Positions 16,425 to 25,000 of a DNA stretch of 27,811 nt are shown here, piece after piece. Origin of the DNA: Kitasatospora phosalacinea (GTDB taxonomy: Bacteria > Actinomycetota > Actinomycetes > Streptomycetales > Streptomycetaceae); NCBI RefSeq assembly GCF_000717185.1, contig NZ_JNYE01000114.1, forward strand, positions 1 through 27,811, read 5' to 3'. Position 1 is the stretch's first letter; every line of letters begins with the position of its first letter. Position numbers and translations under genes: made by a program. The notes under the pieces were generated by a model. That model was not told where the DNA came from. It saw nothing but the letters and a program-made list of their open reading frames with translations, and did not search any database.

Positions 16425-17891
16425 TCAGGCGGTGGCGGGCAGGGCGACAGTCTTGTGCTCCAGGTACTCGCCCAGGCCCTCGGCGCCGAACTCCCGGCCC
16501 ACGCCGGAGTTCTTGTAGCCGCCGAACGGGCCGCGCAGGTCGATGGTGAAGCCGTTCACGGTGTACGTGCCGGTGCGGATCCGGCGGGCCAGCTCGACGC
16601 CGTGCGCGACGCCCTCCTCGGTGCGGGCGGTGAACACCGCGCCGGACAGGCCGAAGTCGGAGTCGTTGGCGATCCGCACCGCCTCGTCCTCGTCCTCGTA
16701 CCGGATCAGGCAGACCACCGGGCCGAAGATCTCCTCGCGGGCGATCCGCATCCCGTTGGTGACCTCGCCGAACAGCGTCGGCTGCACGTAGGCGCCCGCC
16801 TCCAGCCCGGCCGGGACGCCGCCGCCGGCCAGCAGCTCCGCGCCCTCCTCCCGGCCGATCCGGATGTAGTCCAGGTTGCGCTGCTGCTGGCGCTTGGAGA
16901 CCAGCGGGCCGACCTGGGTGTCCGGGTCCTGCGGGTCGCCGACCCGCAGCCCGGCGAACACGGCGGTCAGCGCGGCCGCGAACTCCTCGTACCGGGAGGC
17001 GGGCAGCAGGATCCGGGTCAGCGCGACGCAGGCCTGCCCGTTGTTCAGCAGCGAACCGGCGGCCAGGCCCGCGACGGTGGACGGCAGGTCGGCGTCCGGC
17101 AGCACGATGCCCGCCGACTTGCCGCCCAGCTCCAGCGTCACCCGGGCCAGGTGCTGCGCCGCGGACGCCATCACCTGGCGCCCGGCGGCCACCGAACCGG
17201 TGAACGAGACCTTGTCGACGTCCGGGTGCGCCACCAGGTGGGCGCTGGTCTCCCGGTCGGCGGGCAGCACGCTCAGCACGCCCTCCGGCAGCCCGGCCGC
17301 CTCGCACACCTCGGCCAGCAGGTAGGCGTCCAGCGGCGTCTCCGGGCTCGGCTTCAGCACCACCGTGCAGCCCGCGGCCAGCGCCGGGGCGAGCTTGGCG
17401 GCGGTCACGAACTGCGGGACGTTCCACGGCACCACCGCGGCCACCACCCCGACCGGCTCGCGCAGCACCAGCAGCGGCTGCCGCAGGCCCTCGCGCCGCT
17501 CCTCGAACGGGAACTCCCGGGCGGCCGCCGCCACCAGCCCGTACTGGACGGCCGCCGCCGCGGCCTGGTTGACCGCGCTGAACGAGGCCGGGGAGCCGTT
17601 CTGCGCGCTGATCACCCGGGCGAACTCGTCCTTGTGCTCCAGCATCAGGGCCTGGATCCGCTCCAGCACCGCCAGGCGCTCCGCCAGCGGCAGCCGCGGC
17701 CACGGCCCGTGGTCGAACGCCTCCCGGGCGGCGGCCACCGCCCGGTCCACGTCCTGCGGCGAGGCGTGCGGGACGCGGCCGACCAGCGTCCCGTCGTGCG
17801 GCGAGACGACGTCGATGGTGTCGGTTCCGGCGGGGGTCTCCCACCGTCCGCCGATGAAAAGGGTGCCGTGTACGGCGGGTGCCTCGGCCAT
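16425..17891 (-). CDS. NAD(P)-dependent aldehyde dehydrogenase
   Basis: Oxidises an aldehyde to its carboxylic acid in the cytoplasm. All main residues are present: Asn157 in PWNVPQ, Lys180 in VVLKPSPETP, Glu254 in LELGGKSAG, catalytic Cys288 in NNGQACVAL, and EEIFGPVV plus FGGYKNSGVGRE near the C-terminus. At 488 residues the length is standard. ATG at 17891 has AAGGAG upstream. First gene of a two-gene unit with the zinc alcohol dehydrogenase. A TAAAC-GTTTA inverted repeat 32-55 bp before the start is a candidate repressor site. Confidence 0.94.
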   Translation of the reverse strand: MAEAPAVHGTLFIGGRWETPAGTDTIDVVSPHDGTLVGRVPHASPQDVDRAVAAAREAFDHGPWPRLPLAERLAVLERIQALMLEHKDEFARVISAQNGSPASFSAVNQAAAAAVQYGLVAAAAREFPFEERREGLRQPLLVLREPVGVVAAVVPWNVPQFVTAAKLAPALAAGCTVVLKPSPETPLDAYLLAEVCEAAGLPEGVLSVLPADRETSAHLVAHPDVDKVSFTGSVAAGRQVMASAAQHLARVTLELGGKSAGIVLPDADLPSTVAGLAAGSLLNNGQACVALTRILLPASRYEEFAAALTAVFAGLRVGDPQDPDTQVGPLVSKRQQQRNLDYIRIGREEGAELLAGGGVPAGLEAGAYVQPTLFGEVTNGMRIAREEIFGPVVCLIRYEDEDEAVRIANDSDFGLSGAVFTARTEEGVAHGVELARRIRTGTYTVNGFTIDLRGPFGGYKNSGVGREFGAEGLGEYLEHKTVALPATA

Positions 17892-17922
17892 GGCCGACTC
17901 CTTCTGCTCTGCGATGACCCGT

Positions 17923-17946
17923 TAAACGTACACAGCTGACTGTTTA
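17923..17946. promoter_or_regulatory. TAAAC-N14-GTTTA inverted repeat upstream of ALDH
   Basis: Inverted repeat TAAAC (17923-17927) and GTTTA (17942-17946), in the one conspicuously AT-rich spot between two divergent genes. The AAC/GTT half-sites and spacing resemble TetR-family operators of actinomycetes. It would sit in the promoter of the dehydrogenase pair. Confidence 0.4.
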
Positions 17947-18038
17947 GAGTCCAGGGGCGAGCTGTGTCTTCGAGAGTTGAAGGCTGCGCGCTACTTGACG
18001 GTGGGCCGTCACCGCCCCAACACTTCCGTACGAGCTCA

Positions 18039-18050
18039 GAGAGCGCTCTC
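18039..18050. promoter_or_regulatory. GAGAGCGCTCTC operator candidate upstream of CBM56 gene
   Basis: A perfect 12-bp palindrome with central GCGC core, about 100 bp before the start codon of the secreted CBM56 protein. It resembles GAGCGCTC-cored operators of LacI-family sugar repressors such as CebR (TGGGAGCGCTCCCA). It probably makes this gene responsive to an oligosaccharide. The regulator is not in the window. Confidence 0.55.
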
Positions 18051-18150
18051 AACCGATCTCGACCGACCGGGCTCAGCAGAAAGGCGACACCACCCCCTTC
18101 CCCCACTTCGGCCTGGCGTTCACTTTGCGAAGCCAGACGAGAGGACCCCC

Positions 18151-20301
18151 ATGCGAAGGACGACCGCCCTTTCCCACCCCCGCCCCCGCCTCCTCGCCCT
18201 GCTGGCCGCGATGGCGCTGACCCTCGCGGCCCTGCTCGGCCTGGCCGCCGCCGCGGGCCCCGCCTCGGCCGCGGCCGACTACACGCAGAGCGCCACCCAG
18301 CTGAACGCGACCCAGCTGAAGATCGCCTTCACCCCGACCACGCCCGCGCTCTACGTGGACGTCCACTACCTGGTCAACGGGGCGAACCAGCAGAACATCC
18401 GGATGACCAACACCGCGGGCACCTGGAACTGGACCGTCAGTTCGCTCGCCACCGGCAACGCCGTCGAGTACTGGTTCACCTACGAGAAGAGCGGGCCGCA
18501 GTACGACAGCCCGCACTTCACCTTCACCATGGGCGGCACCGGCACCAGTCCGTCCCCCACACCGACGCCGACGCCCACGCCGACGCCCACGCCCACGGGT
18601 TCCACCGGTGGCACCACCTGCCCGACGCAGTCCGACACCCCCGACTTCGGGCCCAACGTGCACGTCTACGACCCGAGCATGTCCAGCGCCGCCATCCAGT
18701 CCCAACTGGACGCCCACTTCAACCAGATGAAGGACACCCAGAGCGCCCAGTTCTCCGAGAACCGGGTCGCCGACCTGTTCAAGCCGGGCACCTACAACGT
18801 CAACGACAACGTCGGCTTCTACACCTCGGTCGCGGGCCTGGGCCAGAACCCCGACGACGTCACCATCAACGGCAACATCACCGTCGACGCCTTCAACGCC
18901 TCCGACGCGGGCAACGCCACCCAGAACTTCTGGCGCTCCGCCGAGAACCTGGCGATCAACCCCGGCGGCGGCACCAACCGCTGGGCGGTCGCCCAGGCGG
19001 CCCCGTTCCGCCGGATCGACGTGCACGGCAACCTGGCGCTCTACCCGGCCAGTTACGGCTGGGCGAGCGGCGGCTACATCGCCGACAGCAAGGTCACCGG
19101 CCAGGCCGCCTCGATCTCGCAGCAGCAGTGGTACACCCGCGACAGCAGCCTCGGCAGCTGGGACGGCGGGGTGTGGAACATGGTCTTCTCCGGCGTCCAG
19201 GGCGCCCCGGCCACCACCTTCCCCAACCCGCCGGAGACCACCCTGGCCACCACCCCGGTCTCCCGCGACGTGCCCTACCTGTACGTCGACGGCTCCGGCA
19301 GGTACCGGGTCTTCCTGCCCAGCCTGCGCACCAACGCCACCGGCCCCAGCTGGGCGTCCGGCAGCACCCCGGGCAGCTCGCTGCCGATGAGCCGGTTCTA
19401 CGTGGTCAAGGCCGGGGACACCGCCGCGACCATCAACAACGCGCTCTCCCAGGGCTGCAACCTGTTCGTCACCCCCGGGGTCTACCACCTCGGCCAGACC
19501 CTCAACGTGACCCGGGCCGACACCGTGGTCCTCGGCATCGGCTACCCGACCTTCGTCCCCGACAACGGCGTCAACGCGATGCAGGTCGCCGACGTCGACG
19601 GCGTCCGCCTCAAGGGCCTGCTCTTCGACGCGGGCACCACCAGGTCGGCCGCCCTGCTGACCGTCGGCGCCGCCGGCTCCACGGCCAACCACGCCGCCGA
19701 CCCGACCACCGTCCAGGACGTGTTCTTCCGGATCGGCGGCCAGGTCGCGGGCAAGGCCACCACCAGCCTGGTCGTCAACAGCAACCACACGGTCATCGAC
19801 CACATCTGGGCCTGGCGCGCCGACCACGGCAACGCGGGCACCGTCGGCTGGGGCGTCAACACCGCCGACAACGGCGTGGTCGTCAACGGCAGCAACGTCC
19901 TGGCGACCGGCCTGTTCGTCGAGCACTACCAGAAGTACGAGGTCACCTGGAACGGCCAGAACGGGCGGACGATCTTCTTCCAGAACGAGATGCCGTACGA
20001 CGTGCCCAACCAGGCCGCCTGGATCTCACCGACCGGCGTGAACGGCTACGCCGCCTACAAGGTCGGCACCGGCGTCACCAGCCACGAGGCCTGGGGCCTG
20101 GGCAGCTACTGCTACTTCAACGTCAATCCGGCCGTGAACGCCTACCACGCGTTCGAGGTGCCGAACACGGCGGGCGTGAAGTTCCACGACGTGCTCACGG
20201 TCTCCCTCGGCTACCAGGGCACCATCTCGCACGTCGTCAACGACACCGGCGGCGTCACCCCGTCCGGCACCGTCCCGGTCAACGTGGTCGCCTACCCGTA
20301 G
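18151..20301 (+). CDS. Secreted CBM56 plus parallel beta-helix protein, probable glucan-active enzyme
   Basis: A 716-residue exported protein. ATG at 18151 follows GAGAGGA. The signal peptide is about residues 1-41 (ASAAA). Residues 44-127 resemble CBM56, a beta-1,3-glucan-binding module (YTQSATQLNATQLKIAF, YWFTYEKSGPQYDSPHFTFT). A (PT)n linker spans about 132-149. The remaining 560 residues have the repeated short-strand, Asn/Gly-rich pattern of a right-handed beta-helix (NVGFYTSVAGLG, NGNITVDAFN, LFVTPGVYHLGQT, VVLGIGYPTFVPDNG, SLVVNSNHTVIDHIWAWRAD, HEAWGLGSYCYFN). Similar Streptomyces proteins carry uninformative labels such as 'adenylyl cyclase' or 'coagulation factor 5/8 type'. Catalytic residues and CAZy family are not certain; beta-1,3- or alpha-1,3-glucan is the best guess. 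A GAGAGCGCTCTC palindrome upstream suggests sugar control. Confidence 0.88.
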   Translation: MRRTTALSHPRPRLLALLAAMALTLAALLGLAAAAGPASAAADYTQSATQLNATQLKIAFTPTTPALYVDVHYLVNGANQQNIRMTNTAGTWNWTVSSLATGNAVEYWFTYEKSGPQYDSPHFTFTMGGTGTSPSPTPTPTPTPTPTPTGSTGGTTCPTQSDTPDFGPNVHVYDPSMSSAAIQSQLDAHFNQMKDTQSAQFSENRVADLFKPGTYNVNDNVGFYTSVAGLGQNPDDVTINGNITVDAFNASDAGNATQNFWRSAENLAINPGGGTNRWAVAQAAPFRRIDVHGNLALYPASYGWASGGYIADSKVTGQAASISQQQWYTRDSSLGSWDGGVWNMVFSGVQGAPATTFPNPPETTLATTPVSRDVPYLYVDGSGRYRVFLPSLRTNATGPSWASGSTPGSSLPMSRFYVVKAGDTAATINNALSQGCNLFVTPGVYHLGQTLNVTRADTVVLGIGYPTFVPDNGVNAMQVADVDGVRLKGLLFDAGTTRSAALLTVGAAGSTANHAADPTTVQDVFFRIGGQVAGKATTSLVVNSNHTVIDHIWAWRADHGNAGTVGWGVNTADNGVVVNGSNVLATGLFVEHYQKYEVTWNGQNGRTIFFQNEMPYDVPNQAAWISPTGVNGYAAYKVGTGVTSHEAWGLGSYCYFNVNPAVNAYHAFEVPNTAGVKFHDVLTVSLGYQGTISHVVNDTGGVTPSGTVPVNVVAYP
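18553..18600 (+). repeat. Hexanucleotide repeat encoding Pro-Thr linker
   Basis: CCSACG-type hexamers (ACGCCG, ACGCCC) repeat about seven times and encode the (PT)n linker between CBM56 and the beta-helix. Such tracts often vary in copy number between strains. Confidence 0.6.
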
Positions 20302-20316
20302 GCCCCCGCGCCGACG

Positions 20317-20353
20317 GTCCGGCGCCGGGCGGTGAGGCCGCCCGGCGCCGGAC
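20317..20353. terminator. Strong bidirectional terminator
   Basis: Perfect 16-bp stem (20317-20332 with 20338-20353) with a 5-base loop TGAGG, located between the convergent stops of the CBM56 protein (20301) and the CBM20 protein (20359). Confidence 0.85.
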
Positions 20354-20358
20354 GCCGG

Positions 20359-21084
20359 TCACTGCCGCCAGGTGTCGGCGGTGGTGAAGGTGCCGGTGGG
20401 CGGAGTGGTGGCGGTGCGGTCGGCGCCGCCCTCCCACGCCACGCTGCCGTCCGGGTTCCTGATCAGGTACTTGTACGCGACCGGGGTGTTGGGCGGCAGC
20501 TGCAGCCCGGCGCCCCAGGTCGGGTAGCCGCCGGAGCCGGTGGTCAGCGGGACGGCCGCGGCCGGGTTCCAGCCGCCGAGTTCGGCCAGGTTGCCGACCA
20601 GGTAGACGTTCTGCCCGTAGGCGGTGGTGGCGGTGACGCGGAAGCTCGCGGCGACCGGCGCGCCGCTGCCGACGTTCCAGCGGTCGTCGATCGCGGTGAT
20701 CGCCGTCGTCGAGTGGGTGACCGAGCGGTTGGGGACGCTCTCCCAGGTCACGACCCCGGTGCTGCTGCGGATCAGGAACTTGTACTCCGCGGTGCTGCCC
20801 TCGATGATCTGCACGTACCCGGTCCAGGACGGGTAGGTCTGCGCGGTGGTGTGCAGCGGGACGGCCGCGGCCGGGTTCCAGTTGCCCAGCTGCGCGGTGT
20901 TCCCGCTGATCAGGACGGTGTCGCCCGGGTTGGTCACGGCGGAGACCGTGACCGATATGGTCGCCTCGGCGGTGGCCGCGCCGGCCGGGGCGGCGACGCC
21001 GAGCAGCCCGGTCAGCAGGGCGGCCACGAGCAGGAGCGGACGCCACCAGGCGGTGGCCGTGGTGCGGGGCGGTGCGGTGGTCAT
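20359..21084 (-). CDS. Secreted protein of two tandem CBM20 starch-binding modules, no enzyme domain
   Basis: A 241-residue exported protein. The signal peptide ends near residue 36 (APAGAA). Two CBM20 modules follow, about 41-135 and 143-241. Each shows the family pattern: VLISGNTAQLGNWNPAAAVPL and YLVGNLAELGGWNPAAAVPL, then a WxxxxxL/V strand, EYKFLIRSSTGVVTWE or AYKYLIRNPDGSVAWE, and a final NR or DR with a W. These bind starch or related alpha-glucans. No catalytic domain or anchor is present, so it acts as a free binding protein. ATG at 21084 has only a weak GGAAG site. Two inverted repeats lie in the 280-bp upstream region. A truncated amylase is the alternative, but the clean stop and strong terminator argue against that. 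Confidence 0.9.
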   Translation of the reverse strand: MTTAPPRTTATAWWRPLLLVAALLTGLLGVAAPAGAATAEATISVTVSAVTNPGDTVLISGNTAQLGNWNPAAAVPLHTTAQTYPSWTGYVQIIEGSTAEYKFLIRSSTGVVTWESVPNRSVTHSTTAITAIDDRWNVGSGAPVAASFRVTATTAYGQNVYLVGNLAELGGWNPAAAVPLTTGSGGYPTWGAGLQLPPNTPVAYKYLIRNPDGSVAWEGGADRTATTPPTGTFTTADTWRQ

Positions 21085-21130
21085 GGGTCTTCCCGTCTCT
21101 TCTCCGTCGGAGCTGACGCGGTGTCAGCGC

Positions 21131-21157
21131 CCGTTGATCACAACACGAAATCAACGG
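21131..21157. promoter_or_regulatory. 8-bp inverted repeat upstream of CBM20 gene
   Basis: CCGTTGAT (21131-21138) and ATCAACGG (21150-21157) form perfect arms 11 bases apart, about 47 bp before the CBM20 start. It could be an operator or a leader hairpin. The spacer CACAACACGAA is AT-richer than its surroundings. Confidence 0.45.
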
Positions 21158-21338
21158 AAGCCCCGCCCGGTCCGCCCTGTTGGCATCAGGTTTAGGTCAC
21201 CGCCCAGGGCCCATTGTCCGTTTGCCTTCAAGAAGTGGAAGGACTGCCTTCGGCCGGGCCCGACAGGGGAACGGCGGCCGGGTTGACGCCGAGGACATCC
21301 GCCCGTGCGCCCGGCGACATCCGGGCGTCATGAAAATC

Positions 21339-21349
21339 CTTGCTGCAAG
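21339..21349. promoter_or_regulatory. CTTGCTGCAAG palindrome, MalR-like site
   Basis: A perfect 11-bp palindrome of TTGC-N-GCAA type. Streptomyces amylase and maltose promoters contain CTTGCAG/CTTGCAAG boxes bound by the maltose repressor MalR. It stands 255 bp before the CBM20 start, between that gene and the stop of the sortase gene, so maltose or starch control of the CBM20 protein is a reasonable guess. The distance is larger than usual. Confidence 0.4.
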
Positions 21350-21364
21350 ATGGCGCAAAACTTT

Positions 21365-22012
21365 TCAAGCCGGAGCGTCGGAGACCAGGTGGCCCCACCA
21401 GACCAGGCGGTACAGGGAGGTGAACTCGGGGGTGCAGGTGGTCAGGGTGAGGTAGTGGCCGGGGGAGGTGTAGCCGGCCTGGGCGGGGACGGGGTCGAGC
21501 ACCTCGTAGTTGTCGGCGCCGGTCTCCGGCAGCTCGCGGTCCAGGGCGTAGGTGTAGACGGCCGCGGGGGTGCGCAGCACGACCAGGTCGCCGGGCTCCA
21601 GCCGGTCCAGGTGGCGGAACGGCTCGCCGTGGCCGTTGCGGTGCGCGGCCAGGCCCAGGTTGCCCTGCTCGCCGGGGAGTTGGGTGTCCTCGTAGTGCCC
21701 GACGGCGCCGGAGTCGAGGACGGTGCCGCGGTCGACGCCCTCGCGGACGGTGAACGTCGCGGGCAGGCCGAGCTGTTCGAGCCGGGGGACGGTCAGCGTG
21801 CCGAGCTCCGCCCCGGGCGCGGGGGCCGCGGGCGCGCCGGGAGCAGCGGGGGCGGGCGGTGCGGCGACGGCGGCGGGCGGCGGCGCCGGGGGCCCGTACG
21901 CGGGGGTGACGGCGACCGTGCACAGCAGGGCTCCCGCCGCGAGGGCGCCCGCGGCGGCCCGCAGGGGGCCCCGCGGGCGCGGGCGTCGGGCGGCGCGCAG
22001 CGCGGTGCTCAT
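21365..22012 (-). CDS. Class E sortase
   Basis: Membrane transpeptidase that attaches surface proteins to the cell wall. Class E enzymes of high-GC actinomycetes usually recognise LAxTG. Residues 15-38 form a membrane anchor, followed by a Pro/Ala-rich stalk (40-68) and the beta-barrel. The catalytic triad is visible: His124 in LAAHRNGHGEPF, Cys193 in LTLTTCTPEF (TLxTC motif) and Arg202 in SLYRLVWWG. Length 215 is normal. Its ATG overlaps the TGA of the upstream glycosyltransferase (ATGA), making it the last gene of the envelope operon. No LAxTG substrate was found among the proteins of this window. Confidence 0.92.
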   Translation of the reverse strand: MSTALRAARRPRPRGPLRAAAGALAAGALLCTVAVTPAYGPPAPPPAAVAAPPAPAAPGAPAAPAPGAELGTLTVPRLEQLGLPATFTVREGVDRGTVLDSGAVGHYEDTQLPGEQGNLGLAAHRNGHGEPFRHLDRLEPGDLVVLRTPAAVYTYALDRELPETGADNYEVLDPVPAQAGYTSPGHYLTLTTCTPEFTSLYRLVWWGHLVSDAPA

Positions 22013-25000
22013 CCGCGGGCCCCGCGGCGGTGCGCGCCCGGCAGCGGGGCGGTCAGCAGGGCGGCGCCCGCGGCGGCGAACTCGCAGGTCTTGAGCAGCA
22101 GCAGACCGGCCGTCAGCAGCGGGTCGCGGCTGAGCCGCCAGGCGCGGGCGGCCAGCACCGGCAGCCGCCAGGGTCCGGCCTGGGCGGCGAAGTGGCGCGG
22201 GTGGCGGGCGGCGTAGCGTCCGGCGGTGGCCGCGTAGTGGGCCTTCTTGCGCATCGCGGCGCGCAGCGTGGTGCGTCCCTCGTCGTGGACCAGGACGCTG
22301 CGGGTGGTGGCGATCCGGGCGCCGGCGGCCCGCACCCGCAGGTCGAGGTCCTTGTCCTCGGACCAGACCAGTCCCTCGTCGTGGCCGCCGACCCGGTCGT
22401 ACAGCTCGCGGCGCAGGCAGCGCAGCGACTCCACCGAGCGGTCGCCGTCCCAGCAGCGCTTCTCCAGCACCTTGCAGCGCGACCAGAAGCCCTCGCCGAC
22501 CGAGACCTCGGGGATGACCAGGGCGTCGTAGCCCTCGTCCTCGATCAGGCGGCGGCACTCGGCGAGCAGGCCCGGCCCGGCGGTCATGTCGGAGTCCAGG
22601 TGCAGGACGACGGCGGCGCTGGTGAGCCGGACGCCGCGGCGGCGCCCGGCGGCGCGGGACGGGTTGTCGCGGGCCAGCCGGACGTCCAGGCCGCGGGCGT
22701 GGAAGGCGGGCAGCGCGGGGGCGAGCGGGCGGCTGGTCCGCGCGTCCTCGTTGACCAGCACCTCCAGGCCCTCGCGCTGCTGCACCAGCGAGTCGAGCAG
22801 CCGCCCGACCTGCGGGACGCTGTCCCGGGTGGGGACGACCACGGCGATCCGCGGCGCGGCCGGGGCGGGCCGGGCGGAGGGGGCGGACGGGGCGGCGGAC
22901 ATCGGCGGCCTCACGGGTTCCAGGGGGCGGGGGTCGGGGGAGGTACGGCGGCGGGGCAGCAGGACGGTGGCGCAGGCCAGCACGGTCGCGGCGGACAGCC
23001 CGACGGCCGCCCGCCACCAGCGGTCGGGCCCGAACGCGACGCGCAGCTCGGCGTCGCCGCGCCCGTCGACCAGCCAGGCCGCCCGGTAGCCGTCCAGGGT
23101 CAGCGGGCGGGCGCTCCACCCGGCGGGCAGGCCGGTGAGCTCCCAGCGCGGGTCGGCGGAGTCCGGCAGCGTCACGACGGCCGGGCCGTCCACGCCGCTC
23201 AGCCGGGCCCGGTAGCGCCCGGCGCCGTCCGGCACGGCGGCCACGGCGGGGGTGGCGAAGGCCGCCGGGTCGATCCGGACGGCCAGCGGCAGCACGGGCG
23301 TCAGCCGCACGCCGGTGTACTCGACCGCCGTGGTGCCGACGTCGTCGCCGTCGGCGTACAGGTACAGCGCCAGGTCGCGGACGTCGGCGGGCGGGGTGAC
23401 CACCGTGTCCAGGGTGTGCCACTGCGGGCCGTCGACGGTCCGCGGCAGCTCGGCGCACCGGTCCGGGCCGCCCTGCCACAGGCACAGCCGGGCCGGACTG
23501 CCGCTGACCGTACGGTAGTTGACGGACAGCCGGTAGCTGCCGGGCCGGTGGCCGGTGCCCGGCTCGAAGGCGTCGACGGGGGCGCGGACGCAGGCGGTGT
23601 GGGCGCGGGCGGTGAGCCGGACGCCGTCGGTGCCGAGCGGGGTCGCGGACAGCCCGGCCTCGGCGAATCCGCGCCCGTCGGTGCGGCCGCAGTCCTGCAG
23701 CGCGCTGAACGCGGGCGGCCCGGCGGCGGGCAGGCCCGGGTCGGCGTCGACCCGGTGCGGGCCGGGTCCGAGCGGCAGCGGCGCGTCCCCGGCGGCGGCG
23801 GTGGCCTCGGCGGCGACGCCCAGCGCGGTGGCGGCCGGGGCCCGGTAGGCGGCGTCGCCCGGACGGGTGCCGTCCGCGTCGGCGTACCCGTACAGCACGG
23901 CGCCGGTGGTGCCGGGGGCCAGCCGCAGCACGGTGCGGAAGGTCTGCCAGTCGGCGGCGGCGGGCAGGCGGCGCTCGACCGCGCAGCCGTTCGGGCCGTC
24001 CTGCCACAGGCAGATCCGCGGCGCGCTTCCCCGGTACTCGACCGCGACCGCGACCAGCCCGTCGGCGGGCGGGTCGGCCAGCGGCAGGCGGACGCAGGCG
24101 GTGCCCTGCTCGGCGCGCAGCACCCAACTGCCGTCCCCCGCACGGTCGGTGGCGCCGCCGCAGCCGCCGTCGGCCTGCGCGTCCGGGTCGGCCGTCAGCT
24201 CGGGCCCGTCGGCGAGGGCGACCGCGACCCGGTCGCCCGGGCGGACGGCGACCGGGCGGCCGGGCTGCCAGGGCAGCACCTCCGGGCCGACCAGCAGCGC
24301 GGCCGGCGTCGCCTCCGCGGGCAGGTCGAGCCGCAGCTCGGGCGCCGCCGGGACGGGCACGCCGTCCACCGCGGCCCGCCCGGCGTCGGCCAGCCGCACC
24401 CCCTCCGCGGTGCGGGAGGGCAGGTAGGCGGCGCCCGCGCCGCGCTCGACCCGGGCCGCGTACGGGCCGCCGTCCGCGCGCAGCCGCACCTCGGCGCCGC
24501 CCGCGGCGGTGAACGCCAGCCGGGCCGCGTCCACCGGCACCGCCGGGTCGACGGTGGTGGCGGCGCCGCGGGCGGCGGCCGCGGCGGTGGTCCGCGGATC
24601 GGCCGCCGGGTCGAGCAGCAGACCGGCCGGTGCGCCCGCGGGGGACGGGAGTTCGTACAGGTCGGCGACCGGGGTGGCCAGGGTGCGGCGGGCCCCCGGC
24701 AGCCGGTCCAGGGCGGCGGCGAGGACGGCCGGGTCGGCGGTGGCGGCGTCGCCCGCCGTGGTGCGCAGGTCCCGGCGGACCAGCACCTGGCCGACGCCCA
24801 GCGCCCGCAGCGCGCCCGCCGCGGCGTCCGCGTCCCCGGCGGCGAGGCCGTCCTCGGCCAGGGCGAGCAGCCGGGCCGGGCCGGAGGCGTTGTCGAAGTA
24901 GCCGCCCGGCAGCCGCTGCAGCAGCGGCCGGGTCAGCAGGTTGCGCGGCAGGTCGTCCACGCCGTGGAAACCCCAGTCGGTCAGCACCTGGTAGTAGCCC

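Noticed and set aside
18113..18136. Hairpin with bulge just before the CBM56 ribosome site
   Set aside because: Eight pairs with a bulged G can form, but nothing indicates a riboswitch or attenuator; too weak to list.
18553..18600. CRISPR- or minisatellite-like array
   Set aside because: The hexamers are in frame and encode a Pro-Thr linker inside a secreted protein.
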